64,000 nt of DNA from Marixanthomonas ophiurae (GTDB taxonomy: Bacteria > Bacteroidota > Bacteroidia > Flavobacteriales > Flavobacteriaceae): positions 1,302,001 to 1,366,000 of the forward strand of contig NZ_QVID01000001.1 in assembly GCF_003413745.1 (NCBI RefSeq). Direction: 5' to 3'. Below are positions 1-7,130 of this stretch, in pieces. Position 1 is the first letter of the stretch. Every line of letters starts with the position of its first letter. The notes under the pieces are model-generated. The model did no database searches and was not told the DNA's origin. It worked only from the letters and a program-made list of their open reading frames with translations. Made by a program: the position numbers and the translations under genes.

Positions 1-2
1 CA

Positions 3-1220
3 CACAGTACAAATGAAAACCACAATGCAGAAGGAAACCTTGGCGACGAGCACGCTCAAGTTGCTAATGAACACGGCGAAAACGCACATGATAGTGAAGA
101 AGCACATTTAGAGCATACTTTACATCAAATGCAAAATAGACCTTGGTCAGCATTATATATTGCTTGTTTATTCTTTTTATTTATTGCATTAGGAACCTTG
201 GCTTTTTATGGTATACAATATGCCGCACAAGCCGGTTGGTCCCCTGTCTTATTCAGAGTAATGGAAGGAATTACAGCTTATTTACCAGTAGCTTCGGTAA
301 TACTATTTGTATTATTATTGCTTTCTGCTTTCCATGTAAATCATATTTTCCATTGGATGGATCCAGAATTAGTTGATCCTAATAGTCCACATTACGATAA
401 GTTAATTGCTGGAAAAAGCGGATGGTTAAATGTTCCTTTCTTTTTAATTAGAGCAGCTATATTCTTAGCTGGATGGAACCTATATAGATATTTTTCAAGA
501 AGAAATTCTATTAAACAAGATGCTGCTGATGATAACAGTTGGTTCAAAAAGAACTTTAAAATGTCAGCTGGATTTCTAGTGTTTTTTATAGTAACTGAGT
601 CTATGATGTCTTGGGATTGGATTATGAGTTTTGATCCGCACTGGTTTAGTACTTTATTTGGATGGTATGTTTTTGCAGGGATGATGGTTTCAGCTATTAC
701 AGTAATAGCAATGGTGTCTATCATTTTAAAGAAACAAGGATATTTAGAATTTGTAAATGATAGCCATATCCACGATTTGGCAAAATATATGTTTGGCTTT
801 AGTATTTTCTGGACCTACCTTTGGTTCTCACAGTTTATGCTAATATGGTACGCAAACATTCCGGAAGAAGTAACCTATTTTGTAACACGTATAGAAGATT
901 ATAAATTACCATTCTTCGGAATGCTAGTAACAAACTTCGTATTCCCTGTACTGTTATTAATGAATAGTGATTACAAGCGTGTAAACTGGTTTGTAATCTT
1001 AACAGGGGTGGTGATTTTAGCAGGACAATACATAAACCTATTTGTTATGGTTATGCCTGGTACCGTAGGAACCTCTTGGTTTATTGGCTTGCCAGAAATA
1101 GGTTCCATATTATTTTTCTTTGGCTTATTTGTGTTTGTTGTGTTCACAGCATTAACCAAAGCGCCTCTACTTGCTAAACGAAATCCGTTTATGAAGGAAA
1201 GTAAACATTATCATTATTAA
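3..1220 (+). CDS. actF: Alternative complex III subunit ActF (quinol:cytochrome c oxidoreductase quinone-binding subunit 2), 5-prime truncated
   Basis: The reading frame is open to the left window edge, so the gene starts outside; the ATG at 129 is internal. About 405 residues are visible: a hydrophilic His/Glu-rich stretch (nt 3-130), then roughly nine hydrophobic helices. ActF belongs to the NrfD-like membrane subunits of alternative complex III, which oxidises menaquinol and passes electrons to cytochrome c or directly to the oxidase. Helices around the motifs MSWDWIMSFDPHW and WYANIPEEV are typical of this family. It lies 24 nt upstream of coxB, matching the act-cox order of Bacteroidota. 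Family assignment rests on recognised motifs and context. ActC is a related subunit but is larger and would sit earlier in the cluster. Confidence 0.9.
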   Translation, partial: HSTNENHNAEGNLGDEHAQVANEHGENAHDSEEAHLEHTLHQMQNRPWSALYIACLFFLFIALGTLAFYGIQYAAQAGWSPVLFRVMEGITAYLPVASVILFVLLLLSAFHVNHIFHWMDPELVDPNSPHYDKLIAGKSGWLNVPFFLIRAAIFLAGWNLYRYFSRRNSIKQDAADDNSWFKKNFKMSAGFLVFFIVTESMMSWDWIMSFDPHWFSTLFGWYVFAGMMVSAITVIAMVSIILKKQGYLEFVNDSHIHDLAKYMFGFSIFWTYLWFSQFMLIWYANIPEEVTYFVTRIEDYKLPFFGMLVTNFVFPVLLLMNSDYKRVNWFVILTGVVILAGQYINLFVMVMPGTVGTSWFIGLPEIGSILFFFGLFVFVVFTALTKAPLLAKRNPFMKESKHYHY

Positions 1221-1244
1221 TTAATTGAATAGAGACAGATAACG

Positions 1245-2321
1245 ATGACCGCATTTTTAGTTGTATTAGTAATTATTCTTTTTGGAGTTGCCGTTTGGCA
1301 AATGACCAAGGTTTTTGAAATGTCTAAAACCAAACAGACAGATACCGGCGATATAGCATCAGACAAGGACAATAAAGTAAACGGATACCTAATGGTGATG
1401 TTCTTGGTCTTTTTGTATGTGCTAGCTATTGTTTGCTTTTGGAAATGGGGAGATGTACTCCTTCCTGAAGCTGGTTCAGAACATGGATCACAGATAGATA
1501 ATTTAATGTTAATATCCATGATTCTTATTTTCTTTGTGGGTATAGTAACACACTGGCTTTTACTTTCTTTTGCGTTTAAGTATAGAGGCGAAAAAGGTAA
1601 AAAAGCAGTTTTCTATGCAGATAATGATAAATTAGAGTTCATATGGACCATAATCCCAGTAATTGTATTAGCAGGTCTTATTATCTATGGTCTTTTTACA
1701 TGGACTGATATCATGAATGTAAGTGAAGAGGATGATCCATTAGTTGTTGAATTATATGCTTATCAGTTTGATTGGCGTGCTAGATACTCAGGTGAAGATA
1801 ATACCTTGGGAGAAGCCAATGTACGGTTAATCGAAGGGGTTAATCAACTGGGTGTTGATGCTTCAGATCCCAATGCTCAAGATGATATTGTAGTGAATGA
1901 ATTACACTTACCAGTAGGTAGAAAGGTGTTGTTCAAAATGCGTTCTCAAGATGTATTACACTCTGCTTATATGCCACATTTTAGAGCACAAATGAACGTA
2001 GTTCCAGGTATGGTTACTCAGTTTGCATTTACCCCAACCATCACTACTGAAGAAATGAGGCAAAATGATGACGTAGTAGAAAAAGTAAGGCATATTAATG
2101 AGATACGAAGGGAAAATAGTAAAGAATTAGCAGCAAAAGGGGAACAACCTTTAGAGTCTTACGAGTTTGATTATTTATTGCTTTGTAATAAAATATGTGG
2201 AATTAGCCACTATAACATGCAAATGAAAATTGTAGTTGAATCACAGGAAGATTATGAGGCTTGGTTGAAAGAACAACCAGCACTCGAAGAAACATTTGCA
2301 CAACTGAAAGAGAACAGATAA
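1245..2321 (+). CDS. coxB: Cytochrome c oxidase subunit II
   Basis: This is the CuA-bearing electron entry subunit of the terminal oxidase (358 aa). The CuA loop is intact: C-N-K-I-C-G-I-S-H-Y-N-M at about residues 314-325 gives the Cys, Cys, His and Met ligands, and the other His lies in VLHSAYMPHF. Four hydrophobic segments are visible (about 1-20, 45-66, 85-110, 133-155), two more than the textbook two-helix subunit. A charged insertion of about 45 residues (TTEEMRQNDDVVEKV onward) precedes the CuA loop. There is no C-terminal haem c domain. It sits between actF and coxA, with 18 nt to coxA, and is surely cotranscribed with both. Confidence 0.96.
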   Translation: MTAFLVVLVIILFGVAVWQMTKVFEMSKTKQTDTGDIASDKDNKVNGYLMVMFLVFLYVLAIVCFWKWGDVLLPEAGSEHGSQIDNLMLISMILIFFVGIVTHWLLLSFAFKYRGEKGKKAVFYADNDKLEFIWTIIPVIVLAGLIIYGLFTWTDIMNVSEEDDPLVVELYAYQFDWRARYSGEDNTLGEANVRLIEGVNQLGVDASDPNAQDDIVVNELHLPVGRKVLFKMRSQDVLHSAYMPHFRAQMNVVPGMVTQFAFTPTITTEEMRQNDDVVEKVRHINEIRRENSKELAAKGEQPLESYEFDYLLLCNKICGISHYNMQMKIVVESQEDYEAWLKEQPALEETFAQLKENR

Positions 2322-2339
2322 GAAATTAGTTTACAAGAT

Positions 2340-4166
2340 ATGTCAGCACACACAGAAGATTTAGCAGTAGATCACCACGATGATCACGGGCATCATCACG
2401 AACAGACCTTTATATCTAAATATATATTTAGTACAGATCATAAAATGATATCCCGGCAATACCTTATCACCGGTATTTTCATGGGGATAATTGGGATATT
2501 AATGTCCGTTCTTTTCAGAATGCAGATAGCATGGCCTGAAGAACCATTTACAATTTTTGAAATTTTCTTAGGGAAATGGGCAGAAGGTGGCGTAATGGAC
2601 CCAAGTGTTTATTTGGCATTGGTAACTATACATGGTACCATAATGGTATTCTTTGTATTGACAGCAGGGCTAAGTGGTACCTTTAGTAACTTATTGATTC
2701 CGTTGCAAATCGGGGCTCGTGATATGGCCTCAGGCTTTTTAAACATGGTATCATACTGGCTTTTCTTTATATCTAGTGTGATTATGGTACTCTCGTTGTT
2801 TGTTGAGGCAGGACCCGCATCAGCTGGTTGGACAGTTTATCCTCCGCTGAGTGCTTTGCCACAAGCTATACCAGGATCTGGTACTGGAATGACGTTATGG
2901 TTGGTGTCATTAGCTATATTTATTGCATCCTCTTTATTGGGATCGCTTAACTATATTGTAACAACATTAAACTTACGTACCAAAGGAATGTCCATGACAA
3001 GACTTCCGCTTACTATATGGGCGTTTTTTGTAACAGCCATTATTGGTGTGGTATCGTTTCCTGTATTATTATCAGCAGCGCTGATGTTAATTATGGATAG
3101 AAGTTTTGGTACATCATTCTTCCTTTCAGACATTTACATTGCTGGGGAAGTGCTACACAATCAAGGAGGGTCACCTGTATTATTTGAGCATTTATTTTGG
3201 TTCTTAGGACACCCAGAAGTATATATTGTTATTTTACCGGCAATGGGTATTGTTTCAGAAGTTATGGCTACCAACTCACGGAAACCAATTTTTGGATATA
3301 GAGCAATGATTGCGTCAATACTTGCAATTGCCTTTCTATCTACTATTGTTTGGGGGCACCATATGTTCGTTTCAGGGATGAATCCTTTCTTGGGGTCTGT
3401 GTTTACCTTTACAACATTGTTAATCGCAATTCCTTCAGCAGTAAAAGCATTTAACTGGATTACAACAATATGGAAAGGTAATCTGCAAATGAATCCCGCC
3501 ATGTTATTTTCTATTGCATTTGTTTCTACCTTTATTACAGGTGGGTTAACAGGGATTATCCTCGGGGATAGTGCTTTAGATATTAACGTGCACGATACGT
3601 ATTTTGTAATTGCTCACTTCCACTTGGTAATGGGTATTTCAGCTGTATATGGTTTATTGGCTGGAGTATATCATTGGTTCCCAAAAATGTTTGAAGGGCG
3701 ATTGATGAATAAAAATTTAGGATATGTCCACTTTTGGGTAACTGCAATAGGAGCATATGGAATTTTCTTCCCAATGCATTTTGTGGGTATGGCAGGTTTA
3801 CCGAGAAGATATTATACAAATACTAACTTCCCATATTTTGATGATCTGGCTGATATAAATGTGGTGATAACCATCTTTGCTATCATTACGGCAGCGATTC
3901 AAGTGGTATTTTTGTATAACTTCTTCCATTCTATTTTCTACGGAAAGATAGGACCAAAAAATCCTTGGAAATCTACTACCTTAGAATGGACGGCCGAAAT
4001 GAAACATATTCACGGAAACTGGGATGGTCCAATACCACATGTATACCGTTGGCCTTATGACTACAGTAAGTTGAATAAAGATGAAACCGGCTATGTAATA
4101 CCAGGACAGGATTTTATCCCTCAGACCGTTCCTTTAAAAGAAAACGAGGATGAATTAAATCACTAA
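2340..4166 (+). CDS. coxA: Cytochrome c oxidase subunit I
   Basis: This is the catalytic haem-copper subunit (608 aa, about 12 or more helices). Visible hallmarks are the CuB histidine and cross-linked tyrosine with the channel glutamate in WFLGHPEVY (about residue 287-295), the CuB His pair in WGHHMF (about 337-342), and haem ligands in HDTYFVIAHFHLVMG (about 417-431). GARDMA supplies the D-channel aspartate, so it is an A-type proton-pumping oxidase. The His-rich N-terminus (DHHDDHGHHHE) could bind metal, but this is inference. It is the last gene of the act-cox operon here. Subunits III and IV are about 20 kb away at 23979-25993. Confidence 0.97.
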   Translation: MSAHTEDLAVDHHDDHGHHHEQTFISKYIFSTDHKMISRQYLITGIFMGIIGILMSVLFRMQIAWPEEPFTIFEIFLGKWAEGGVMDPSVYLALVTIHGTIMVFFVLTAGLSGTFSNLLIPLQIGARDMASGFLNMVSYWLFFISSVIMVLSLFVEAGPASAGWTVYPPLSALPQAIPGSGTGMTLWLVSLAIFIASSLLGSLNYIVTTLNLRTKGMSMTRLPLTIWAFFVTAIIGVVSFPVLLSAALMLIMDRSFGTSFFLSDIYIAGEVLHNQGGSPVLFEHLFWFLGHPEVYIVILPAMGIVSEVMATNSRKPIFGYRAMIASILAIAFLSTIVWGHHMFVSGMNPFLGSVFTFTTLLIAIPSAVKAFNWITTIWKGNLQMNPAMLFSIAFVSTFITGGLTGIILGDSALDINVHDTYFVIAHFHLVMGISAVYGLLAGVYHWFPKMFEGRLMNKNLGYVHFWVTAIGAYGIFFPMHFVGMAGLPRRYYTNTNFPYFDDLADINVVITIFAIITAAIQVVFLYNFFHSIFYGKIGPKNPWKSTTLEWTAEMKHIHGNWDGPIPHVYRWPYDYSKLNKDETGYVIPGQDFIPQTVPLKENEDELNH

Positions 4167-4211
4167 ATAAATTAATTTATAATATAAATGAAATTTACGT
4201 ATTATTACGTA

Positions 4212-4242
4212 TTGACTTCACTGCTCCCTGTTCGTATATTTG
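4212..4242 (+). promoter_or_regulatory. Promoter of first candidate small RNA
   Basis: TTG at 4212-4214 and TATATTTG at 4235-4242 are separated by exactly 20 nt. This fits the Bacteroidota primary sigma consensus TTG-N19..21-TAnnTTTG. The nearest protein start on this strand is more than 800 nt away, so the promoter most simply serves the short transcript that ends at the terminator at 4284-4315. Confidence 0.7.
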
Positions 4243-4246
4243 GTTA

Positions 4247-4322
4247 ACGATTAAGGAACAAAGAGTGGGGACTTTGTGACTGTAAAAGCCGTACTATAAA
4301 AAAAGTACGGCTTTTATATTTT
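4247..4322 (+). ncRNA. Candidate small RNA 1, about 75 nt, G4-loop hairpin plus terminator
   Basis: The predicted start lies about 5 nt after the TATATTTG box. A 6-bp hairpin follows: ACAAAG (4258-4263), loop AGTGGGGA (4264-4271), CTTTGT (4272-4277). Then comes an intrinsic terminator with a perfect 12-bp stem. No open frame of meaningful length lies inside. A second unit of the same design lies at 4392-4465, and its hairpin differs in sequence but keeps pairing. Promoter, structured body and terminator are seen directly; transcription as an independent RNA is inferred. It may match a known Flavobacteria RNA family (Rfam lists one called Flavo-1), which I cannot test here. The alternative, that this is only a coxA 3-prime UTR, is weakened by the internal promoter. 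Confidence 0.55.
4284..4315. terminator. Intrinsic terminator of coxA and small RNA 1
   Basis: A perfect 12-bp inverted repeat, AAAAGCCGTACT (4284-4295) and AGTACGGCTTTT (4304-4315), has an 8-nt loop and is followed by a T-rich tract. It can terminate read-through from coxA as well as small RNA 1. The flanking A and T tracts would allow action on both strands. Confidence 0.85.
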
Positions 4323-4355
4323 TAAATTGTATGTAAAAATACCCACAATTGGGTA

Positions 4356-4387
4356 TTGTTTATAGACTAATTATTCTTCTATATTTG
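4356..4387 (+). promoter_or_regulatory. Promoter of second candidate small RNA
   Basis: TTG at 4356-4358 and TATATTTG at 4380-4387 are separated by 21 nt. The -7 box and its following G are identical to those of the first promoter at 4235-4243. No gene lies on this strand before ruvB at 5088, so the promoter most simply drives the short unit ending at 4460. Confidence 0.68.
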
Positions 4388-4391
4388 GAGA

Positions 4392-4465
4392 AGATTTAAT
4401 TAGTAAAATGGGGAGTTTACTGATTTAATAAACCGCACTTTTTGAGGAGGAGTGCGGTTTTTTTA
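4392..4465 (+). ncRNA. Candidate small RNA 2, paralogue of small RNA 1
   Basis: The architecture is the same as the unit at 4247-4322. The hairpin is AGTAAA (4402-4407), loop ATGGGGAG (4408-4415), TTTACT (4416-4421), followed by a linker and a terminator. TGGGGA and GATT before the hairpin, and TGA after it, are shared with the first unit. Three of six stem pairs differ as compensatory changes, which is evidence for selection on structure. No significant open frame is present. Function is unknown. A G4 loop could pair with C-rich target sites, which is inference. Confidence 0.55.
4430..4460. terminator. Intrinsic terminator of small RNA 2, probably bidirectional
   Basis: A perfect 10-bp stem, AAACCGCACT (4430-4439) with AGTGCGGTTT (4451-4460), has an 11-nt loop and a following T tract. 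It lies 7 nt from the end of the convergent peroxiredoxin-like gene and could stop both transcripts. Confidence 0.85.
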
Positions 4466-4466
4466 T

Positions 4467-5027
4467 TTATTTTCCGCCCCTAGCAGGATAATCTTCTTTT
4501 AATACAAAATCAAGAGACTTTAGCAAATCATCAAATCCAGGTCTAGCAAATGGCATCGTCTGTATAGAAGCACTATAAATAGTTGCGTCTTTATTAATTA
4601 AAAATAAAGCAGGTTCAGAAAATACGTCTGGTTCAGCATCTTTAATCGCATGGCTAATGAACAGTCCATATTCTCTAGCTTTTTCTTCAGTCATCCCATA
4701 CGCAAGTGGAATGGAATCAATATCCCATTTTTCAGTAGAGATAGTAGCTCTTTTCTTAGTATCCATACTTGCAGCTACTACATTTACACCTTTTTCTTTA
4801 AAGTCATTTATTTTAGTCTGTAATTCTTCTAAGTACTTTTTACATACAGGACAGTGTAGACCTCTGTAAAAAATAATCATTGTAAAATTTTCAGGTTGTT
4901 GTTTCTCAATATCCCAAGTTGTACCATTAGTTAAATCTAACTGTAGTTTGGGTGCTTTTTCTTTCGGCTTAATCATAACTTTTTTTTGTAAGGTAGCTAA
5001 TGGAATACTGTTTCTGTCCCAAGGCAT
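4467..5027 (-). CDS. Peroxiredoxin-like (AhpC/TSA, thioredoxin-fold) protein
   Basis: The 186-residue protein has a thioredoxin fold of the AhpC/TSA superfamily. The active-site region is YRGLHCPVCKKYLEEL, with cysteines at about residues 59 and 62. This CxxC pattern is that of the peroxiredoxin-like 2 group rather than classical two-Cys enzymes. It has no signal peptide, so it is probably cytoplasmic and reduces peroxide or disulfides; the substrate is unknown. An internal Met at residue 18 (MIKPKEKAPKL) is a possible alternative start. The gene is divergent from ruvB, with 60 nt between starts, and its 3-prime end meets the small RNA terminator. Confidence 0.85.
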   Translation of the reverse strand: MPWDRNSIPLATLQKKVMIKPKEKAPKLQLDLTNGTTWDIEKQQPENFTMIIFYRGLHCPVCKKYLEELQTKINDFKEKGVNVVAASMDTKKRATISTEKWDIDSIPLAYGMTEEKAREYGLFISHAIKDAEPDVFSEPALFLINKDATIYSASIQTMPFARPGFDDLLKSLDFVLKEDYPARGGK

Positions 5028-5074
5028 TATTAAATCTTGTTAAATATTTCCAAAGCTTACTTAAATACACTTCG

Positions 5075-5082
5075 TATATTTG
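5075..5082 (+). promoter_or_regulatory. -7 box of ruvB, placed for a nearly leaderless transcript
   Basis: TATATTTG ends only 5 nt before the ruvB ATG at 5088, so initiation would fall at or within a base or two of the start codon. No TTG element lies at the usual 20-nt spacing. The octamer is a perfect match to TAnnTTTG. Confidence 0.55.
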
Positions 5083-5087
5083 TTTTT

Positions 5088-6110
5088 ATGAATGAAAATC
5101 TTGATCCTACTGGCGATAATCTTTCCCCTCAAGAAATTGATCTGGAAAAAAAACTAAGACCACTTAGCTTTGACGATTTTACAGGCCAAGATCAAGCCTT
5201 GGAAAACCTTCAGATTTTTGTGCAAGCCGCCAATCTACGTGAAGAAGCGTTAGACCATACGCTATTTCATGGCCCTCCTGGCTTAGGCAAAACCACATTA
5301 GCTCATATTTTAGCTCATGAACTGGAAGTTGGGATTAAAGTTACCTCAGGTCCGGTATTGGATAAACCTGGAGATCTTGCCGGTTTATTGACCAATCTTG
5401 AAGACCGGGATGTGTTGTTTATTGATGAGATTCACCGGTTAAGTCCTATTGTTGAAGAGTATCTCTATTCAGCAATGGAGGATTATAAAATTGATATTAT
5501 GATTGAAACGGGTCCTAACGCTCGGACGGTTCAAATTAACCTAAATCCATTTACGCTAATAGGGGCCACAACGCGTTCAGGATTATTAACGGCCCCTATG
5601 CGAGCTCGTTTTGGTATTTCATCCAGGCTTCAATATTACACTACTGAATTGCTTACTTCTATCGTTCAGCGAAGCTCTGGAATATTGAACATTCCTATTT
5701 CCATGGAAGCAGCGATTGAAATTGCTGGAAGAAGTAGAGGAACACCACGTATTGCTAACGCCTTGTTACGAAGGGTGCGAGATTTTGCACAAATAAAGGG
5801 AAATGGGAAAATCGATATTGAAATATCAAAGTTTGCATTAAAAGCATTGAATGTTGATGCTTTTGGTTTGGATGAAATGGACAATAAAATTCTCACGACT
5901 TTAATAGATAAGTTTAAAGGCGGTCCAGTAGGGATATCGACTATTGCTACGGCTGTTTCAGAAAGTCCTGAAACTATTGAAGAGGTTTACGAACCTTTTT
6001 TAATACAGCAGGGGTTTATCGTAAGAACACCGCGTGGTCGAGAAGTAACAGAAGCAGCTTACAGACATCTGGGAAAAACCAAACAGGGAACGCAGGGAGG
6101 TTTATTTTGA
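5088..6110 (+). CDS. ruvB: Holliday junction branch migration ATPase RuvB
   Basis: RuvB is the hexameric AAA+ motor that, with RuvA, moves Holliday junctions. The 340-residue protein shows Walker [10 protein letters not shown] (about 62-70), Walker B with DEIH (about 113-116), and the sensor and arginine-finger region [20 protein letters not shown]-terminal winged helix ends near [10 protein letters not shown]. The ATG at 5088 (MNENLDP) is chosen rather than the in-frame codon at 5037, because the intervening sequence contains the promoter box and lacks family similarity. queG overlaps its end by 4 nt. ruvA is elsewhere, at 9524. Confidence 0.97.
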   Translation: MNENLDPTGDNLSPQEIDLEKKLRPLSFDDFTGQDQALENLQIFVQAANLREEALDHTLFHGPPGLGKTTLAHILAHELEVGIKVTSGPVLDKPGDLAGLLTNLEDRDVLFIDEIHRLSPIVEEYLYSAMEDYKIDIMIETGPNARTVQINLNPFTLIGATTRSGLLTAPMRARFGISSRLQYYTTELLTSIVQRSSGILNIPISMEAAIEIAGRSRGTPRIANALLRRVRDFAQIKGNGKIDIEISKFALKALNVDAFGLDEMDNKILTTLIDKFKGGPVGISTIATAVSESPETIEEVYEPFLIQQGFIVRTPRGREVTEAAYRHLGKTKQGTQGGLF

Positions 6111-7030
6111 GTATAAAAGAACAAAACACAAAACTTATTAAAACCGAAGCCAAACGCCTCGGTTTTCTTTCCTGTGGCATTAGCAAAGCTGAATTTTTAG
6201 AAGAAGAAGCACCTCGGCTCGAAACATGGCTTAAACAGAATATGCACGGTGAAATGAGCTATATGGAAAACTATTTCGATAAGCGGTTAGATCCAACAAA
6301 ATTAGTGCCTGATTCTAAAAGTGTTATTTCATTATTGTTAAATTATTACCCTTCAGAAACACAAAATGAAGACAGTTATAAAATTTCAAAATACGCCTAC
6401 GGAAGGGATTACCACTTTGTTATAAAAGACAAGTTAAAACAATTGTTGAATCATATTCAAGAAGAAATAGGCGATGTTCATGGCCGTGCCTTTGTAGACT
6501 CTGCTCCAGTACTAGACAAAGCGTGGGCTGCTAAAAGTGGTTTGGGCTGGATTGGTAAACACAGCAATTTATTGACAAAACAAACCGGTTCCTTTTATTT
6601 TATAGCTGAATTGATTGTTAATCTCGATCTTGAATACGATACTCCAGTTACAGATCATTGCGGAAGTTGCACCGCTTGCATTGACGCCTGTCCTACTCAA
6701 GCCATAGTAGATCCGTATGTGGTAGATGGAAGTAAATGCATTTCTTATTTAACGATAGAATTGAAAAACGAAATACCTACTGAGTTTTCAAAAAAGATGG
6801 ACGATTGGATGTTCGGCTGTGATATCTGCCAAGATGTATGTCCTTGGAACCGGTTCAGCAAACCCCATAACGAACCACTTTTTAATCCACATCCTGAGCT
6901 ATTAGAAAACACTAAAAAGGATTGGGAGGAAATCACTAAAGAGCTTTTTAATGAAATTTTCAGAAAAAGTGCTGTAAAACGTACTAAATACGAAGGCTTA
7001 AAAAGAAATATTCAGTATTTGAAGAACTAA
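6107..7030 (+). CDS. queG: Epoxyqueuosine reductase
   Basis: QueG performs the last step of queuosine synthesis, reducing epoxyqueuosine in tRNA with a cobalamin cofactor and two [4Fe-4S] clusters. Both cluster motifs are present: [12 protein letters not shown] at about residue 185 and C-D-I-C-Q-D-V-C-P at about 238. The N-terminal cobalamin-binding region and [12 protein letters not shown] fit the family, and 307 residues is normal length. The start is TTG at 6107, overlapping the ruvB stop by 4 nt, which suggests translational coupling. Confidence 0.95.
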   Translation: MSIKEQNTKLIKTEAKRLGFLSCGISKAEFLEEEAPRLETWLKQNMHGEMSYMENYFDKRLDPTKLVPDSKSVISLLLNYYPSETQNEDSYKISKYAYGRDYHFVIKDKLKQLLNHIQEEIGDVHGRAFVDSAPVLDKAWAAKSGLGWIGKHSNLLTKQTGSFYFIAELIVNLDLEYDTPVTDHCGSCTACIDACPTQAIVDPYVVDGSKCISYLTIELKNEIPTEFSKKMDDWMFGCDICQDVCPWNRFSKPHNEPLFNPHPELLENTKKDWEEITKELFNEIFRKSAVKRTKYEGLKRNIQYLKN

Positions 7031-7081
7031 TATTTCTTATAAAAAACAACCTTTAAAATTTCATCATTCCACTTACTCGGC

Positions 7082-7089
7082 TAACTTTG
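7082..7089 (+). promoter_or_regulatory. -7 box of maeB
   Basis: TAACTTTG matches TAnnTTTG and lies 41 nt before the maeB ATG. No clear TTG lies at the expected -33 position, so the assignment is moderate. Confidence 0.5.
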
Positions 7090-7130
7090 TATGTCATCAA
7101 TTTATTTTTTGACGATTAAAACTTCAGACT

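Noticed and set aside
392-724. 110-codon minus-strand ORF inside actF
   Set aside because: It is an antisense frame within a well supported membrane protein gene, with no independent start signals.
3161-3502. 113-codon minus-strand ORF inside coxA
   Set aside because: It is antisense to the most conserved catalytic region of CoxA, so it is a shadow frame.
4184-4216. TACGTA palindromes after coxA
   Set aside because: Two TACGTA copies around TTAT form a possible small hairpin, but it is AT-rich, has no T tract, and lies before the clear small RNA promoter.
5037-5087. Upstream extension of ruvB
   Set aside because: The frame is open from 5037 but contains the -7 box and lacks family similarity, so the ATG at 5088 is preferred.
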